Part shown: in pieces, positions 43,802 to 52,149 of the stretch
Numbering within the stretch: the stretch's first letter is position 1
How the letters are laid out: each line of letters begins with the position of its first letter
The notes under the pieces: generated by a model
Database searches by the model: none
Told to the model about the DNA's origin: nothing
The model's input: the letters and a program-made list of their open reading frames with translations, nothing else
Position numbers and translations under genes: made by a program
Assembly (NCBI GenBank): GCA_017464085.1
Contig: JAFUEE010000071.1
Location: 1-64,000, forward strand
Length of the DNA: 64,000 nucleotides
Reading direction: 5' to 3'
From: Pseudomonadota bacterium
Lineage (GTDB): Bacteria > Myxococcota_A > Bradymonadia > UBA4248

Positions 43802-45175
43802 ATGACCGACAGGAACAAAGAACACGATCTATTTGATTTTTCTTCTGCGCTTGATGGCATGAGCAATGCCAGTGACCTCAGTAACAGCCTTTCCTCTGGC
43901 AGTTTAAGCAGTTTTGATTCAGATAGTACTGGAACCCCCTTCGGCGGCTCGGACACTTTCGGTTCGAGAAGTTCATTCGGAAGCTCGGACACTTTCGGTT
44001 CGGGAAGCTCATTCGGAAGCTCGGATGCTTTCGGTTCGGGAAGCTCATTCGGCGGCTCGGACGCTTTCGGTTCGGGAAGCTCATTCGGAAGCTCGGACGC
44101 TTTCGGTTCGGGAAGTTCATTCGGCGGCTCGGACGCTTTCGGTTCGGGAAGCTCATTCGGAAGCTCGGATGCTTTCGGTTCAACCATCCCCACAGAAAGC
44201 ACCAACACACTCAATAGCCCCCCAATCGCTTCACCAGCAAATGCCCCCTCCCAAGCAAATACCCCATCGCCCAAGTCAGTCTTTGAACATGCTCGCGAAA
44301 GCGCAGATACATCAGCATCGACATTACAAGATACTGCGCATGCGGACGATTTCATCATCAGCCCAACAGTACAACCTGTCTACAGCGAGACTCAATTTTC
44401 AGCCTCCGACTTCAGACCTGGCGAAGCCGCACCAGTCACTGCCCCCCAAAAAGCCTCGGCGACACCTGCCAGCATGTCCGAGCGATGGAAAAACGCTTCG
44501 CTTGTCAACCAATACCTGCAAAAATCTAGCAGAAGCGCCACTGATCATCACACAAACACAAACGGTGCAGATACAATCGATGTCGCAGCCATCGAACAGC
44601 GCCTCAGAGCCGCAGAAGCCGCCAATCAGAATTCATCGAACAGCCCCCAGTCATCCGATTCAAAGAAATCCGGCTGCGGCTGCCTGCTCATCGTGCTATT
44701 CATATTCGTCGCACCGTTTGCTATTGCGATTATTATAACAATCTTTGCCGTCATCGGGGAGTTGCTCACATCCTCATCCTCAGATACCACATCCTCCCCA
44801 TCATTTGAGTTCAGCAATACGCAAGACGATAACGACAATACATTGCATATTGACACCTCCTCGACCACATCCGATGATATGCCGCAGCCTGTCTTCGATT
44901 TTATGAAAAATGCTGATACCGAAACGCTCTATGAATGCATCCACAACAGTCCGCATAATAAATACCAAAAAGTGCGCGCAAGCGTTGAAATTAATTTCTA
45001 CATTTCCGATAAATACCGTGCAAAGGATATATCACTGACTTCGAATGATTTCACGCTCGATACAAGCGAGATTGAAGAATGCACCGTGGAATTTTTTAAT
45101 AAACTCCCAGACTTTCCATTGAGTTCCAACCGATATCAATTATATACTTGGAAATTTGAGCTTTATATGAATTAA
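43802..45175 (+). CDS. Gly/Ser/Phe-repeat membrane protein, unknown function
   Basis: 457 residues. Residues 38-130 are low-complexity repeats of the 12-mer FGSGSSFGSSDA. A polar linker runs to about 225, and a short helical part to about 285. A membrane helix follows after a CGC motif (about 294-325), and then a 130-residue C-terminal domain (ETLYECIHNSPHNKYQKVRASVEINFYIS) that should be extracytoplasmic. No signal peptide: the long N-terminus would be cytoplasmic. The Phe-Gly-type repeat suggests a disordered, possibly self-associating segment. An AAAGGAAC Shine-Dalgarno precedes ATG 43802. Confidence 0.8.
   Translation: MTDRNKEHDLFDFSSALDGMSNASDLSNSLSSGSLSSFDSDSTGTPFGGSDTFGSRSSFGSSDTFGSGSSFGSSDAFGSGSSFGGSDAFGSGSSFGSSDAFGSGSSFGGSDAFGSGSSFGSSDAFGSTIPTESTNTLNSPPIASPANAPSQANTPSPKSVFEHARESADTSASTLQDTAHADDFIISPTVQPVYSETQFSASDFRPGEAAPVTAPQKASATPASMSERWKNASLVNQYLQKSSRSATDHHTNTNGADTIDVAAIEQRLRAAEAANQNSSNSPQSSDSKKSGCGCLLIVLFIFVAPFAIAIIITIFAVIGELLTSSSSDTTSSPSFEFSNTQDDNDNTLHIDTSSTTSDDMPQPVFDFMKNADTETLYECIHNSPHNKYQKVRASVEINFYISDKYRAKDISLTSNDFTLDTSEIEECTVEFFNKLPDFPLSSNRYQLYTWKFELYMN
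43935..44190 (+). repeat. 36-bp in-frame tandem repeat
   Basis: About seven units built from TTCGGTTCGGGAAGC and TTCGGAAGCTCGGA segments encode FGSGSSFGSSDA. The complement is also open, which creates a spurious opposite-strand reading frame. Confidence 0.85.
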
Positions 45176-45225
45176 ATTATATATGTGGAAACATCTTCGA
45201 TGTATGTTCGAGGGCATTTCTAATA

Positions 45226-45269
45226 TCTATAAATAAACTAAACAACTTTCTATAAATAAATTAAACAAC
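45226..45269. repeat. 21-bp direct repeat, two copies
   Basis: 45226-45246 and 45249-45269 differ at one base and are separated by two bases. AT-rich, in the gap before the lon 3' end. Confidence 0.75.
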
Positions 45270-45278
45270 GAAAAAAAC

Positions 45279-45463
45279 GCGCCCACAGGGCGCATCCACC
45301 AGCACCCCGTAGGGGTGCCCGAATGTAGCCCGGGGTAAGCGAAGCGCAACCCCGGGACAAAGCCCGAAGGCGTATCGGCCAGAGGCCGATAGCCGAGAAC
45401 AGGAGGCGTATCGGCCAAAGGCCGATAGCCGAGAACAGGAGGCGTATCGGCCAGAGGCCGATA
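45279..45463. repeat. Hairpin array at the lon 3' end with three tandem G-form units
   Basis: Hairpins: GCGCCC/GGGCGC (45279-45293), GCACCCC/GGGGTGC (45302-45318) and a CCCGGGG-type one (about 45329-45355). Three 36-bp tandem units then carry TATCGGCC/GGCCGATA at 45373-45391, 45409-45427 and 45445-45463, with triloops AGA, AAA and AGA and GGC/GCC outer pairs. The last unit ends 8 bases from the lon stop. Confidence 0.9.
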
Positions 45464-45470
45464 GCCGACC

Positions 45471-47927
45471 TCATCCAAACACATAAGCGATGACGTCATC
45501 AATCTTCGTGACGGGAACAAATTTAAGTTCTTCGCGCACGGAGGCGTCGACTTCCTCAAGATCGCGCTCATTCTGCGCAGGCAGGAGCACCGTCCGAATG
45601 CCGGCGCGATGCGCGGCGAGTACCTTTTCACGAATTCCGCCGACTGGAAGCACATTGCCTCTGAGCGAAATCTCCCCAGTCATCGCGAGCGTCGAGGGGA
45701 TCGGCTTATTCTTGCAAAGGCTCAGAAGCGCGCAGAATATTGCCGTACCCGCAGACGGGCCGTCTTTAGGGATCGCGCCAGCAGGCACGTGCAGATGAAT
45801 ATCGTGCTCGGAAAACCAGGCCGGATCCAGTCCAAGTTTTTCAGCGCGCGACCGGACGAGTGTCAACGCAGCGCGCGCGCTTTCCTGCATCACATCGCCG
45901 AGCTTGCCTGTGATGACAAGATTGCCCTTTCCAGAGACTTCCGTCGTCTCAATGAACAGGATATCGCCGCCTGCGGGCGTCCAGGCAAGACCAGTAGATA
46001 TGCCGGGGAGGCGGTCTTTCTCGATGCGATCGAAGTCATATTTTTTCTTGCCGACGAACGTCTCAAGATTTTTCCTACCGATCGAAACGCGCACGGATTT
46101 CTTGCCCTCTTCGGCGCCGCGCACGACACGCGCAGCGACTTTCCGGCAGATTGCGCCGATTTTCTGTTCGAGCTGGCGCACGCCCGCCTCGCGCGTGTGA
46201 TAAGCAATCAGGTCATCAAGCGCATCATCCGTGATGCTGAGGTTGGATTTTTTGAGCCCGTGTTCGGATATGGCTTTGGGGATGAGGAAATCGCGGCCGA
46301 TATGGCGCTTATCGATATGTGTATAGCTCGGAAGCTCGATGATCTCCATGCGGTCTCGCAACGGTCCAGGGATCGTATCGAGGCTGTTTGCCGTGGTGAT
46401 GAAAAGCACCCGGGATAGGTCAATCGGCGTTTCGATATAGTTGTCGACGAATGCGTTGTTGAGCTCGGGATCGAGCACTTCGAGAAGCGCGCTGGCGGGG
46501 TCGCCGTGAATATCGCTCGTCAGCTTGTCGATTTCATCGAGCAGAATGACAGGATTGCGAGTCTTGGCATGTCGCAAGGCCTGAACGATGCGCCCCGGCA
46601 TGCTGCCGACATACGTGCGACGATGGCCGCGTATCTCGGACTCGTCATGGATGCCGCCAAGGCTCACGCGCTCAAATTTACGTCCCAGCGCGCGCGCGAT
46701 GCTCTTCGTGATGCTCGTCTTGCCGACGCCAGGCGGGCCATACAGGCACAAGATCGCGCCTTTGAAATCCTTGCGCAACGCAAGCACTGACAGATGCTCA
46801 AGAATGCGCTCCTTCACTTTCTCAAGGCCATAGTGGTCTTCGTCAAGGATCCGAGCCGCATCCGAAATGCTGAGATTGTCTTCAGTCAAGACGCGCCAGG
46901 GGATGTCCAGAATGGCCTCGATATGCGTGCGCGCAACCGCATATTCCGCGCTTGCCTGCGGAAGCATCACGAGGCGGTTCACCTGCTTGAGGGCGTATTC
47001 CTTCACTTCTTTGTCCGCATCGAGCGCCTCGACTTTTGCCTTGAGCTCATCTGCATCGTTCTCGGGCGCATCCTCGATCTGCTCCTTGAGCACCTTGATA
47101 TGCTGTCGGATGAAATACTCGCGCTGCTGCTTGTCCATATCCGTGCGCACTTTCTGAGCCGTCGATGCGATCAGCTTGGCGACCTCGAGATGATTGGCGA
47201 TGATGTCAATCAGGAGGCGCAGGCGCTTCGAGATTTCGAGTTCCTCAAGAAGCGCGACGCGCTGCTCGTAAGGCATCTCGACATGGACAGACAGATAATC
47301 TGTCAGCGCAGAGGGATCCGTCATCTGATCAATCAGGCGCATGATTTCTTTTGAATCCGTGTTGATGAGCCTGCATCGCTCGAAGTACAGGCGAGCGGAC
47401 TGACGCACCTGACGGAGAAGGTTCTGGTCTGTATAGACATCTTCACCGATGATCGCGAGCGGGACTTCGAGCGCCTCCACAAGTGACATGCGAGGGATGC
47501 TGCCAGGCCCATCGCACATCAGGTTAGTCGGATGCACGCGCTTCTCCCCCTTGAGCGTGAGCTGCCAAGCCTCCCCGTTGTCGACGCGCAGGATTTTGAG
47601 GATGCGCGTATACGTGCCTGTCTTATAATATGAATTGATATCTGTCAGGTCGCGGATCGGAAACTCGTCTGTGCGCGGACGCACCGGCATCGCGACCAAG
47701 TGCTCAGACCTCTCCATCGCGCTGAGTGCAGAATTGACCTGCTCCCTTGCCGCAATCTTGATGACTGACAACCCCGTGGGGTAAATCACGATATCGTCAA
47801 GCGGCAGAATCGGGACATCATTCATATCGCTATCACTATTGCCGTCCTGTTCAAAAAGCCCCTTAATCAGATCTTCGCTCAGTATCTTTTGGGGTGACCT
47901 TCGCTTCTTTCCATCCTGAGAATCCAT
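45471..47927 (-). CDS. lon: ATP-dependent protease Lon
   Basis: 818 residues. The LON substrate-binding domain (about 35-235) is followed by a coiled coil, AAA+ domain with GPPGVGKTS (about 395-403) and sensor motifs, and a C-terminal Ser/Lys protease domain with Ser in KDGPSAGTA (about 722) and Lys in REKVLAAHRAG (about 763). Lon is a cytoplasmic protease for damaged and regulatory proteins. A 35-residue charged N-terminal extension precedes the LON domain. ATG 47927 has GGAG 7-8 bases upstream. Three tandem hairpins lie just past the stop. Confidence 0.97.
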   Translation of the reverse strand: MDSQDGKKRRSPQKILSEDLIKGLFEQDGNSDSDMNDVPILPLDDIVIYPTGLSVIKIAAREQVNSALSAMERSEHLVAMPVRPRTDEFPIRDLTDINSYYKTGTYTRILKILRVDNGEAWQLTLKGEKRVHPTNLMCDGPGSIPRMSLVEALEVPLAIIGEDVYTDQNLLRQVRQSARLYFERCRLINTDSKEIMRLIDQMTDPSALTDYLSVHVEMPYEQRVALLEELEISKRLRLLIDIIANHLEVAKLIASTAQKVRTDMDKQQREYFIRQHIKVLKEQIEDAPENDADELKAKVEALDADKEVKEYALKQVNRLVMLPQASAEYAVARTHIEAILDIPWRVLTEDNLSISDAARILDEDHYGLEKVKERILEHLSVLALRKDFKGAILCLYGPPGVGKTSITKSIARALGRKFERVSLGGIHDESEIRGHRRTYVGSMPGRIVQALRHAKTRNPVILLDEIDKLTSDIHGDPASALLEVLDPELNNAFVDNYIETPIDLSRVLFITTANSLDTIPGPLRDRMEIIELPSYTHIDKRHIGRDFLIPKAISEHGLKKSNLSITDDALDDLIAYHTREAGVRQLEQKIGAICRKVAARVVRGAEEGKKSVRVSIGRKNLETFVGKKKYDFDRIEKDRLPGISTGLAWTPAGGDILFIETTEVSGKGNLVITGKLGDVMQESARAALTLVRSRAEKLGLDPAWFSEHDIHLHVPAGAIPKDGPSAGTAIFCALLSLCKNKPIPSTLAMTGEISLRGNVLPVGGIREKVLAAHRAGIRTVLLPAQNERDLEEVDASVREELKFVPVTKIDDVIAYVFG

Positions 47928-48137
47928 TTAATTGCTCCAACTGATAATTTTAAAATTTCCCCGCTGAATCAGCGAGTGCGAAGTATCTAAGCACACTGTT
48001 CCATTTGGCAATAGCTGAAAGTGTCGAAGAATTCCCAGAAAGTCTTCCAGAGCTCGCCAGACAAACGGCCCGACACTCATCATTTTCGCAGGCTTGCGCC
48101 AGCACTCTGCCAAAAAAATCGCGCAAAGGATTTTCAT
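47928..48137 (-). CDS. Possible 69-residue ORF directly upstream of lon
   Basis: ATG 48137 to TAA at 47928-47930, so its stop abuts the lon ATG. The Shine-Dalgarno is poor. The predicted product starts with a hydrophobic stretch and ends in a beta-rich segment (LLPNGTVCLDTSHSLIQRGNFKIIS). It may be a coupled leader or chance; no family is recognised. Confidence 0.3.
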   Translation of the reverse strand: MKILCAIFLAECWRKPAKMMSVGPFVWRALEDFLGILRHFQLLPNGTVCLDTSHSLIQRGNFKIISWSN

Positions 48138-48211
48138 AGTTCCAAAAGTTGTTTAAAACGCCGTCCTTTACGGCGGCATCCTTTGCAGCCGGTCATCACA
48201 AGAGGTACTGA

Positions 48212-50131
48212 ATGAGCGAAAAGAGCGAATATACAGCAAAAGACATAGAGATTCTTGAAGGTCTGGAAGCCGTCAGGCTGCGCCCGGGCATGTATATCGG
48301 ATCGACCGGCAAACCCGGTCTCCATCACCTTCTGTGGGAGATTCTGGACAACTCCATCGACGAGGCAATGAACGGCTATGCGCGTCGCATCGGCGTGACG
48401 CTGCATGAAGACGGCTCATCCATCACAGTCTCGGATGACGGCCGTGGCATACCGGTCGATGAACACCCCGTAGCCAAGGAAAGCGTGCTTCAGGTCATCT
48501 TGACGCGCCTGCATGCCGGCGGCAAATTCAACAACAATAATTATAAGACATCCGGCGGCCTCCATGGCGTAGGCTCAAGTGTCGTCAACGCGCTGAGCGT
48601 TGATTTTCGAGTCCATGTCGAGCGCGACGGCGGAATCTTCGAACAGCGATACAGCCAAGGCCAGCCCAAGACAAAAGTGCGTCGCGTCGGCAACAGCAGA
48701 CTTACCGGGACCACGATCTTCTTCAGGCCTGATCCGGAAATTTTCCCTGAAACGACTTTCGATACAGACCTCATTCGCGAACGCCTCGAAATCAAGGCCT
48801 ACCTACTCAACGGCATTGAGATCACATACGACGACAAAGTCAATGGCACACACGAAGTGTTCTGCTTCGCAGGCGGCCTGAGCGACCTCATCACGCACAT
48901 GATCGATGCCGCCAAAACCGAAAAAATCCATAACGATATCTTCACGCTTTCGCGCGAAGACGAACAGGGGCGTTTCAATGTCGCGCTCTGCTGGTGCGAC
49001 CAGACGCATGAAGTCACGCAGAGCTTCGTCAACGCCATCCCCACCCCCGATGGCGGCACGCACGAAGGCGCCATGCGCGACGGCATACAGCGCGCCATGA
49101 AAGCCTATATGGAGACCCACAGCCAGATTCCGCGCGGCGTCACCGTCAACACGGAGGACATCCGCGAAGGGCTGTTCTCTGCAATCAGCCTGTTCATCCC
49201 AAATCCGCAGTTCCAAGGACAGACAAAAGGCAGGCTGGGAAACGTCGACATCCGGACATGGATCTCCAATGCCGTTAAATCAGAAATGGAAACATTCCTC
49301 ACGGCGCATCCCAAAGCCGGACAGACGATTGCGGACAAAATCATACTTGCCGCGCGCGCAAGGCAGGCTTCCAAACAGGCCGCGCTCAATGTGACGCAGA
49401 ACCGCACCACCAAAAAAGTCACACTCCCCGGAAAACTCGCTGAATGCTCCTCGGACAATCCGGCTGAATGCGAGCTCTTCCTTGTCGAAGGCGACTCCGC
49501 AGGCGGCTCCGCAAAACAAGGCAGAGACAGAAGAATCCAAGCCATCCTGCCGCTCCGAGGAAAAGTTCAGAACGCAGAAACAGCAGGCAGCGGCAAAGTC
49601 CAGCAGAACAAAGAACTGTGCGATATCGCAAGCGCACTCGGATGCGCGCTTGGCAAAGATTGCACACTCGATCACCTGAGATATCACAAAGTCATCATCC
49701 TCGCGGATGCAGACAGCGACGGGCACCACATCTCCACACTGCTCCTCACATTTTTTTACAGGCAGATGCGCCCCCTTATCGATGCAGGATGCGTATACAT
49801 CGGCCAGCCGCCGCTCTTCAGGGTCGATATCGGCAAAAAAACATACTGGGTCCTTGATGAAAAAGAACGCGATGAACTGTTGCGAAAAAATCACAAAAAA
49901 ATCGAAGACGTGCAGATTTCACGCTTCAAGGGACTTGGCGAAATGATGCCTCAGACGCTGTTTGAAACAACGCTCAATCCTGCCACAAGGCATCTGTTGC
50001 GCGTCGAAATCGCCCCCGAAGACGAACAAGAGACCGAAAAAGTCGTCTCCGAGCTCATGGGCAATGATCCCAAGCCGCGTTTCAAATTCGTCATGGCTCA
50101 TGCAGACAAGGCCGAAGAACTCGACTTCTAG
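48212..50131 (+). CDS. Type IIA DNA topoisomerase B subunit (GyrB or ParE)
   Basis: 639 residues. GHKL ATPase domain (ILDNSIDEA, DDGRGIPV, GGLHGVGSSVVNALS), transducer domain, then TOPRIM domain with EGDSAGGSAKQGRDR (about 427) and ADADSDGHHI, and a C-terminal FKGLGEMMPQTL segment. It works as a heterotetramer with an A subunit to supercoil or decatenate DNA. DADSDG favours ParE (topoisomerase IV), while LLLTFFYR and RGKVQNAE resemble GyrB; 639 residues without an insert fits either. No A subunit gene is adjacent. ATG 48212 lies on an AAGAGGT context. Confidence 0.92.
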   Translation: MSEKSEYTAKDIEILEGLEAVRLRPGMYIGSTGKPGLHHLLWEILDNSIDEAMNGYARRIGVTLHEDGSSITVSDDGRGIPVDEHPVAKESVLQVILTRLHAGGKFNNNNYKTSGGLHGVGSSVVNALSVDFRVHVERDGGIFEQRYSQGQPKTKVRRVGNSRLTGTTIFFRPDPEIFPETTFDTDLIRERLEIKAYLLNGIEITYDDKVNGTHEVFCFAGGLSDLITHMIDAAKTEKIHNDIFTLSREDEQGRFNVALCWCDQTHEVTQSFVNAIPTPDGGTHEGAMRDGIQRAMKAYMETHSQIPRGVTVNTEDIREGLFSAISLFIPNPQFQGQTKGRLGNVDIRTWISNAVKSEMETFLTAHPKAGQTIADKIILAARARQASKQAALNVTQNRTTKKVTLPGKLAECSSDNPAECELFLVEGDSAGGSAKQGRDRRIQAILPLRGKVQNAETAGSGKVQQNKELCDIASALGCALGKDCTLDHLRYHKVIILADADSDGHHISTLLLTFFYRQMRPLIDAGCVYIGQPPLFRVDIGKKTYWVLDEKERDELLRKNHKKIEDVQISRFKGLGEMMPQTLFETTLNPATRHLLRVEIAPEDEQETEKVVSELMGNDPKPRFKFVMAHADKAEELDF

Positions 50132-50135
50132 TTTT

Positions 50136-50172
50136 GGCACGATGTTTGAATATATTTCTCTTCGTGCTTTTT
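50136..50172 (+). terminator. Possible terminator of the topoisomerase gene
   Basis: GCACGA (50136-50141) pairs with TCGTGC (50162-50167) across a 20-nt loop, followed by TTTTT. The long loop lowers confidence. Confidence 0.4.
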
Positions 50173-50245
50173 AAGCCGATCAGTGACCTATTCAAGCGCA
50201 AAGAGACGTAAATTCACAGATATCCCCACATAAAGGAGAAGAGAT

Positions 50246-51097
50246 ATGGCATCAAAACTTAATTCGTTTTTACTCGCCGCTGCCCTGTTACTCATCCCGG
50301 TGTCCGCGATGGCAGAAGTATCCCTTTCTGACATGCTCCCCGAAGATGACTCCGTGGCCAATTTCCAGCTTTCTCCGGAACTCGATTTCAACCTGGCGCA
50401 GCCTTACCATCACCACCGCACGACCTATTACAGGTCTGCACCTGTCAGACGCCATGTGACAGTTCATCGCACCTATCGTCCTGTCCGCCCGGTCGTCGTC
50501 GTGGAACAGCCCGCCACAGTCGTCGTGGAAAACAATGATGCCGAAGAGACAGTTTCCAACCGCAAACTCGGCGCCAGATTTGGCCTTGGCCTTCGCGGCA
50601 ATGTCCTGACGACGAGCGATATCTATCTCGATGACGGTGCCAGACTTTACAGCAAAGTCTCCGGCGGCATCGGCTGGTACATCAAGCTTCGCCCCATACG
50701 CTGGATTTCTGTCGAATTTATCAACGACTATTCATTCGGAAAATTTGAAGTCAGTGAGGACCAGCCTCACGAATACTTCAGAGTGCCCGTGGTCGTCGGT
50801 CTGCGCGGACATTTCTTTGACTACGGCTCGCTCGATGTCTACGGTGTCGTGGCAGCATCCTGCACGTTCGTCACCCTTGATGACGGCAATGATCACATAG
50901 ATCGCGAAAAACGCTTCCCGCAGTTCGGCGGACAGATCGGCGGCGGCGTCAGCCTCATCGCCGGCGGCTTTGAAATCGGTCTCGATGCGCGTTACACCAT
51001 CGAAGAAGCCCCCGATGAATCCTTCTTCGGACCAGTTGACAGCGGCATCCCCATCCACGGCTTCCTCTTCAGCCTCAACATGGGCTTTGGCATCTAA
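50246..51097 (+). CDS. Predicted outer-membrane beta-barrel protein
   Basis: 283 residues. A signal peptide (about 1-23) is followed by a His/Arg/Val-rich linker (HHHRTTYYRSAPVRRHVTVHRTYRPVRPVVVVE, given here in segments: HHHRTTYYR, APVRRH, RPVRPVVVV). From about residue 105 to the end the sequence alternates hydrophobic and polar residues with Gly-turns and aromatic ends (GLGLRGNVL, WISVEFINDYSFG, GGVSLIAGGFEIGLDARY, FLFSLNMGFGI), typical of 8-strand barrels. Function is unknown. AAGGAGAAG precedes the ATG, and a strong terminator follows. Confidence 0.82.
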   Translation: MASKLNSFLLAAALLLIPVSAMAEVSLSDMLPEDDSVANFQLSPELDFNLAQPYHHHRTTYYRSAPVRRHVTVHRTYRPVRPVVVVEQPATVVVENNDAEETVSNRKLGARFGLGLRGNVLTTSDIYLDDGARLYSKVSGGIGWYIKLRPIRWISVEFINDYSFGKFEVSEDQPHEYFRVPVVVGLRGHFFDYGSLDVYGVVAASCTFVTLDDGNDHIDREKRFPQFGGQIGGGVSLIAGGFEIGLDARYTIEEAPDESFFGPVDSGIPIHGFLFSLNMGFGI

Positions 51098-51125
51098 TTC
51101 ACACAGCCTCTGCTGACGCATTCGT

Positions 51126-51156
51126 CCCCCGCATCTGATGATACGGGGGCTTTTTT
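51126..51156 (+). terminator. Rho-independent terminator of the barrel gene
   Basis: Stem CCCCCG/CGGGGG (51126-51131 with 51144-51149) with an 12-nt loop that can pair further (ATC/GAT), then C and six T. Confidence 0.85.
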
Positions 51157-51338
51157 GTAAACAGAATACCCTATATGCTCTTGCCAAATGGCACCTCAAA
51201 TGCTCATTGCACGCTTTGCAACGCATTTTGCTCAATCCGTTTTTGCATCTGTTGCCATATCTGCCACGCCGAATGGTTGACACTTTGTGCATTTAAGTGT
51301 AGGCATGATTGACTTTTCTGTTTTCTGGAGGTCTCTTG

Positions 51339-51953
51339 ATGAATTGGTGTCGTTCTTTTGGTCTTGTTGCTCTTTCCTTGATGCTTGCATCTAACGCTTT
51401 CGCCGATACGCCGAACGGTGATGCGGCTCCCGAAAAATACGACGGCGGCACTTTCTCGCTTATCCCCCCAAAAGGATGGCTCATCGTCAGCGGAAATCTG
51501 TCCGAAAAAGAAGTTCAGAAATTGCCGGAAAATGTTCGCGAACACTATACCCTGCGAAATACCGATGTCATTTATATGAACCTCGATGCGCCAGATGCAG
51601 ACACCAAAGGCTTCAAAGACAGCCTCAATATCGTCACCATCAACGAGCCAATCCCGCTCTCCGATGAACTCATCAAAGAACTCACCACGGTCCTCACTCA
51701 GCAGTATGAGACCATGTTCGAAAACTTCGAGTTCGAAAGCGCAAAACAGATTAAGCTCGGGGAGATCGATGTCCTCCAGGTCAAAGGCGGCTACAAAGTC
51801 CTCAATTACGATGTCAGAATGGAACAATACCTCGTTCCGTCCTCAAAAGAATCAGTCGTTCTGACCTGCACCTACGATGCCTCCAAGGACAAAGCTGCCG
51901 AAATCATCAAGGCATGCACCGATTCCGTCCATTCTCTCGTCATCTCAAAATAA
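51339..51953 (+). CDS. Secreted protein, DcrB/PsbP-like pattern
   Basis: 204 residues from ATG 51339 (GGAGG upstream). Signal peptide about 1-22 (SLMLASNAFA). The mature part starts with FSLIPPKGWLIV and then alternates strands and helices, ending with MEQYLVPSSKESVVLTCTYD...IIKACTDSVHSLVI. This order resembles the periplasmic DcrB/PsbP-like fold (DUF1795 group); the match is by eye. No enzyme motif is visible. It has its own terminator, so it is probably a single-gene unit. Confidence 0.8.
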   Translation: MNWCRSFGLVALSLMLASNAFADTPNGDAAPEKYDGGTFSLIPPKGWLIVSGNLSEKEVQKLPENVREHYTLRNTDVIYMNLDAPDADTKGFKDSLNIVTINEPIPLSDELIKELTTVLTQQYETMFENFEFESAKQIKLGEIDVLQVKGGYKVLNYDVRMEQYLVPSSKESVVLTCTYDASKDKAAEIIKACTDSVHSLVISK

Positions 51954-51976
51954 TCAGACGACTTCCAGCGCTGTTC

Positions 51977-52006
51977 AAAAGCACCCGCACACGGGTGCTT
52001 TTTTTT
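51977..52006 (+). terminator. Rho-independent terminator
   Basis: GCACCCG/CGGGTGC (51981-51987 with 51992-51998), loop CACA, then eight T; four A precede the stem. Ends the secreted-protein transcript. Confidence 0.95.
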
Positions 52007-52149
52007 GTATCCTCAGAATCCTGAACACCCTGGCCAAAATTTAATTGCTTTTTCGGGGAATGTGTACAGTCTGAAGCGCCGTTTATCAGGCTGTCGCCCT
52101 GGAGTCGGTCAGGGCCAGTCATCGTTTAATATCACATGGAGTTTCTTCA

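Noticed and set aside
43588-44358. 256-codon open frame on the minus strand with PNELPEPKASE repeats
   Set aside because: It is the complement of the FGSGSSFGSSDA repeat of the plus-strand gene. It has no Shine-Dalgarno, and its 3' part runs into the hairpin repeats at 43598-43768.
45361-45463. CRISPR-like array
   Set aside because: The three 36-bp units are direct tandem copies with no variable spacers, and no cas genes are present.
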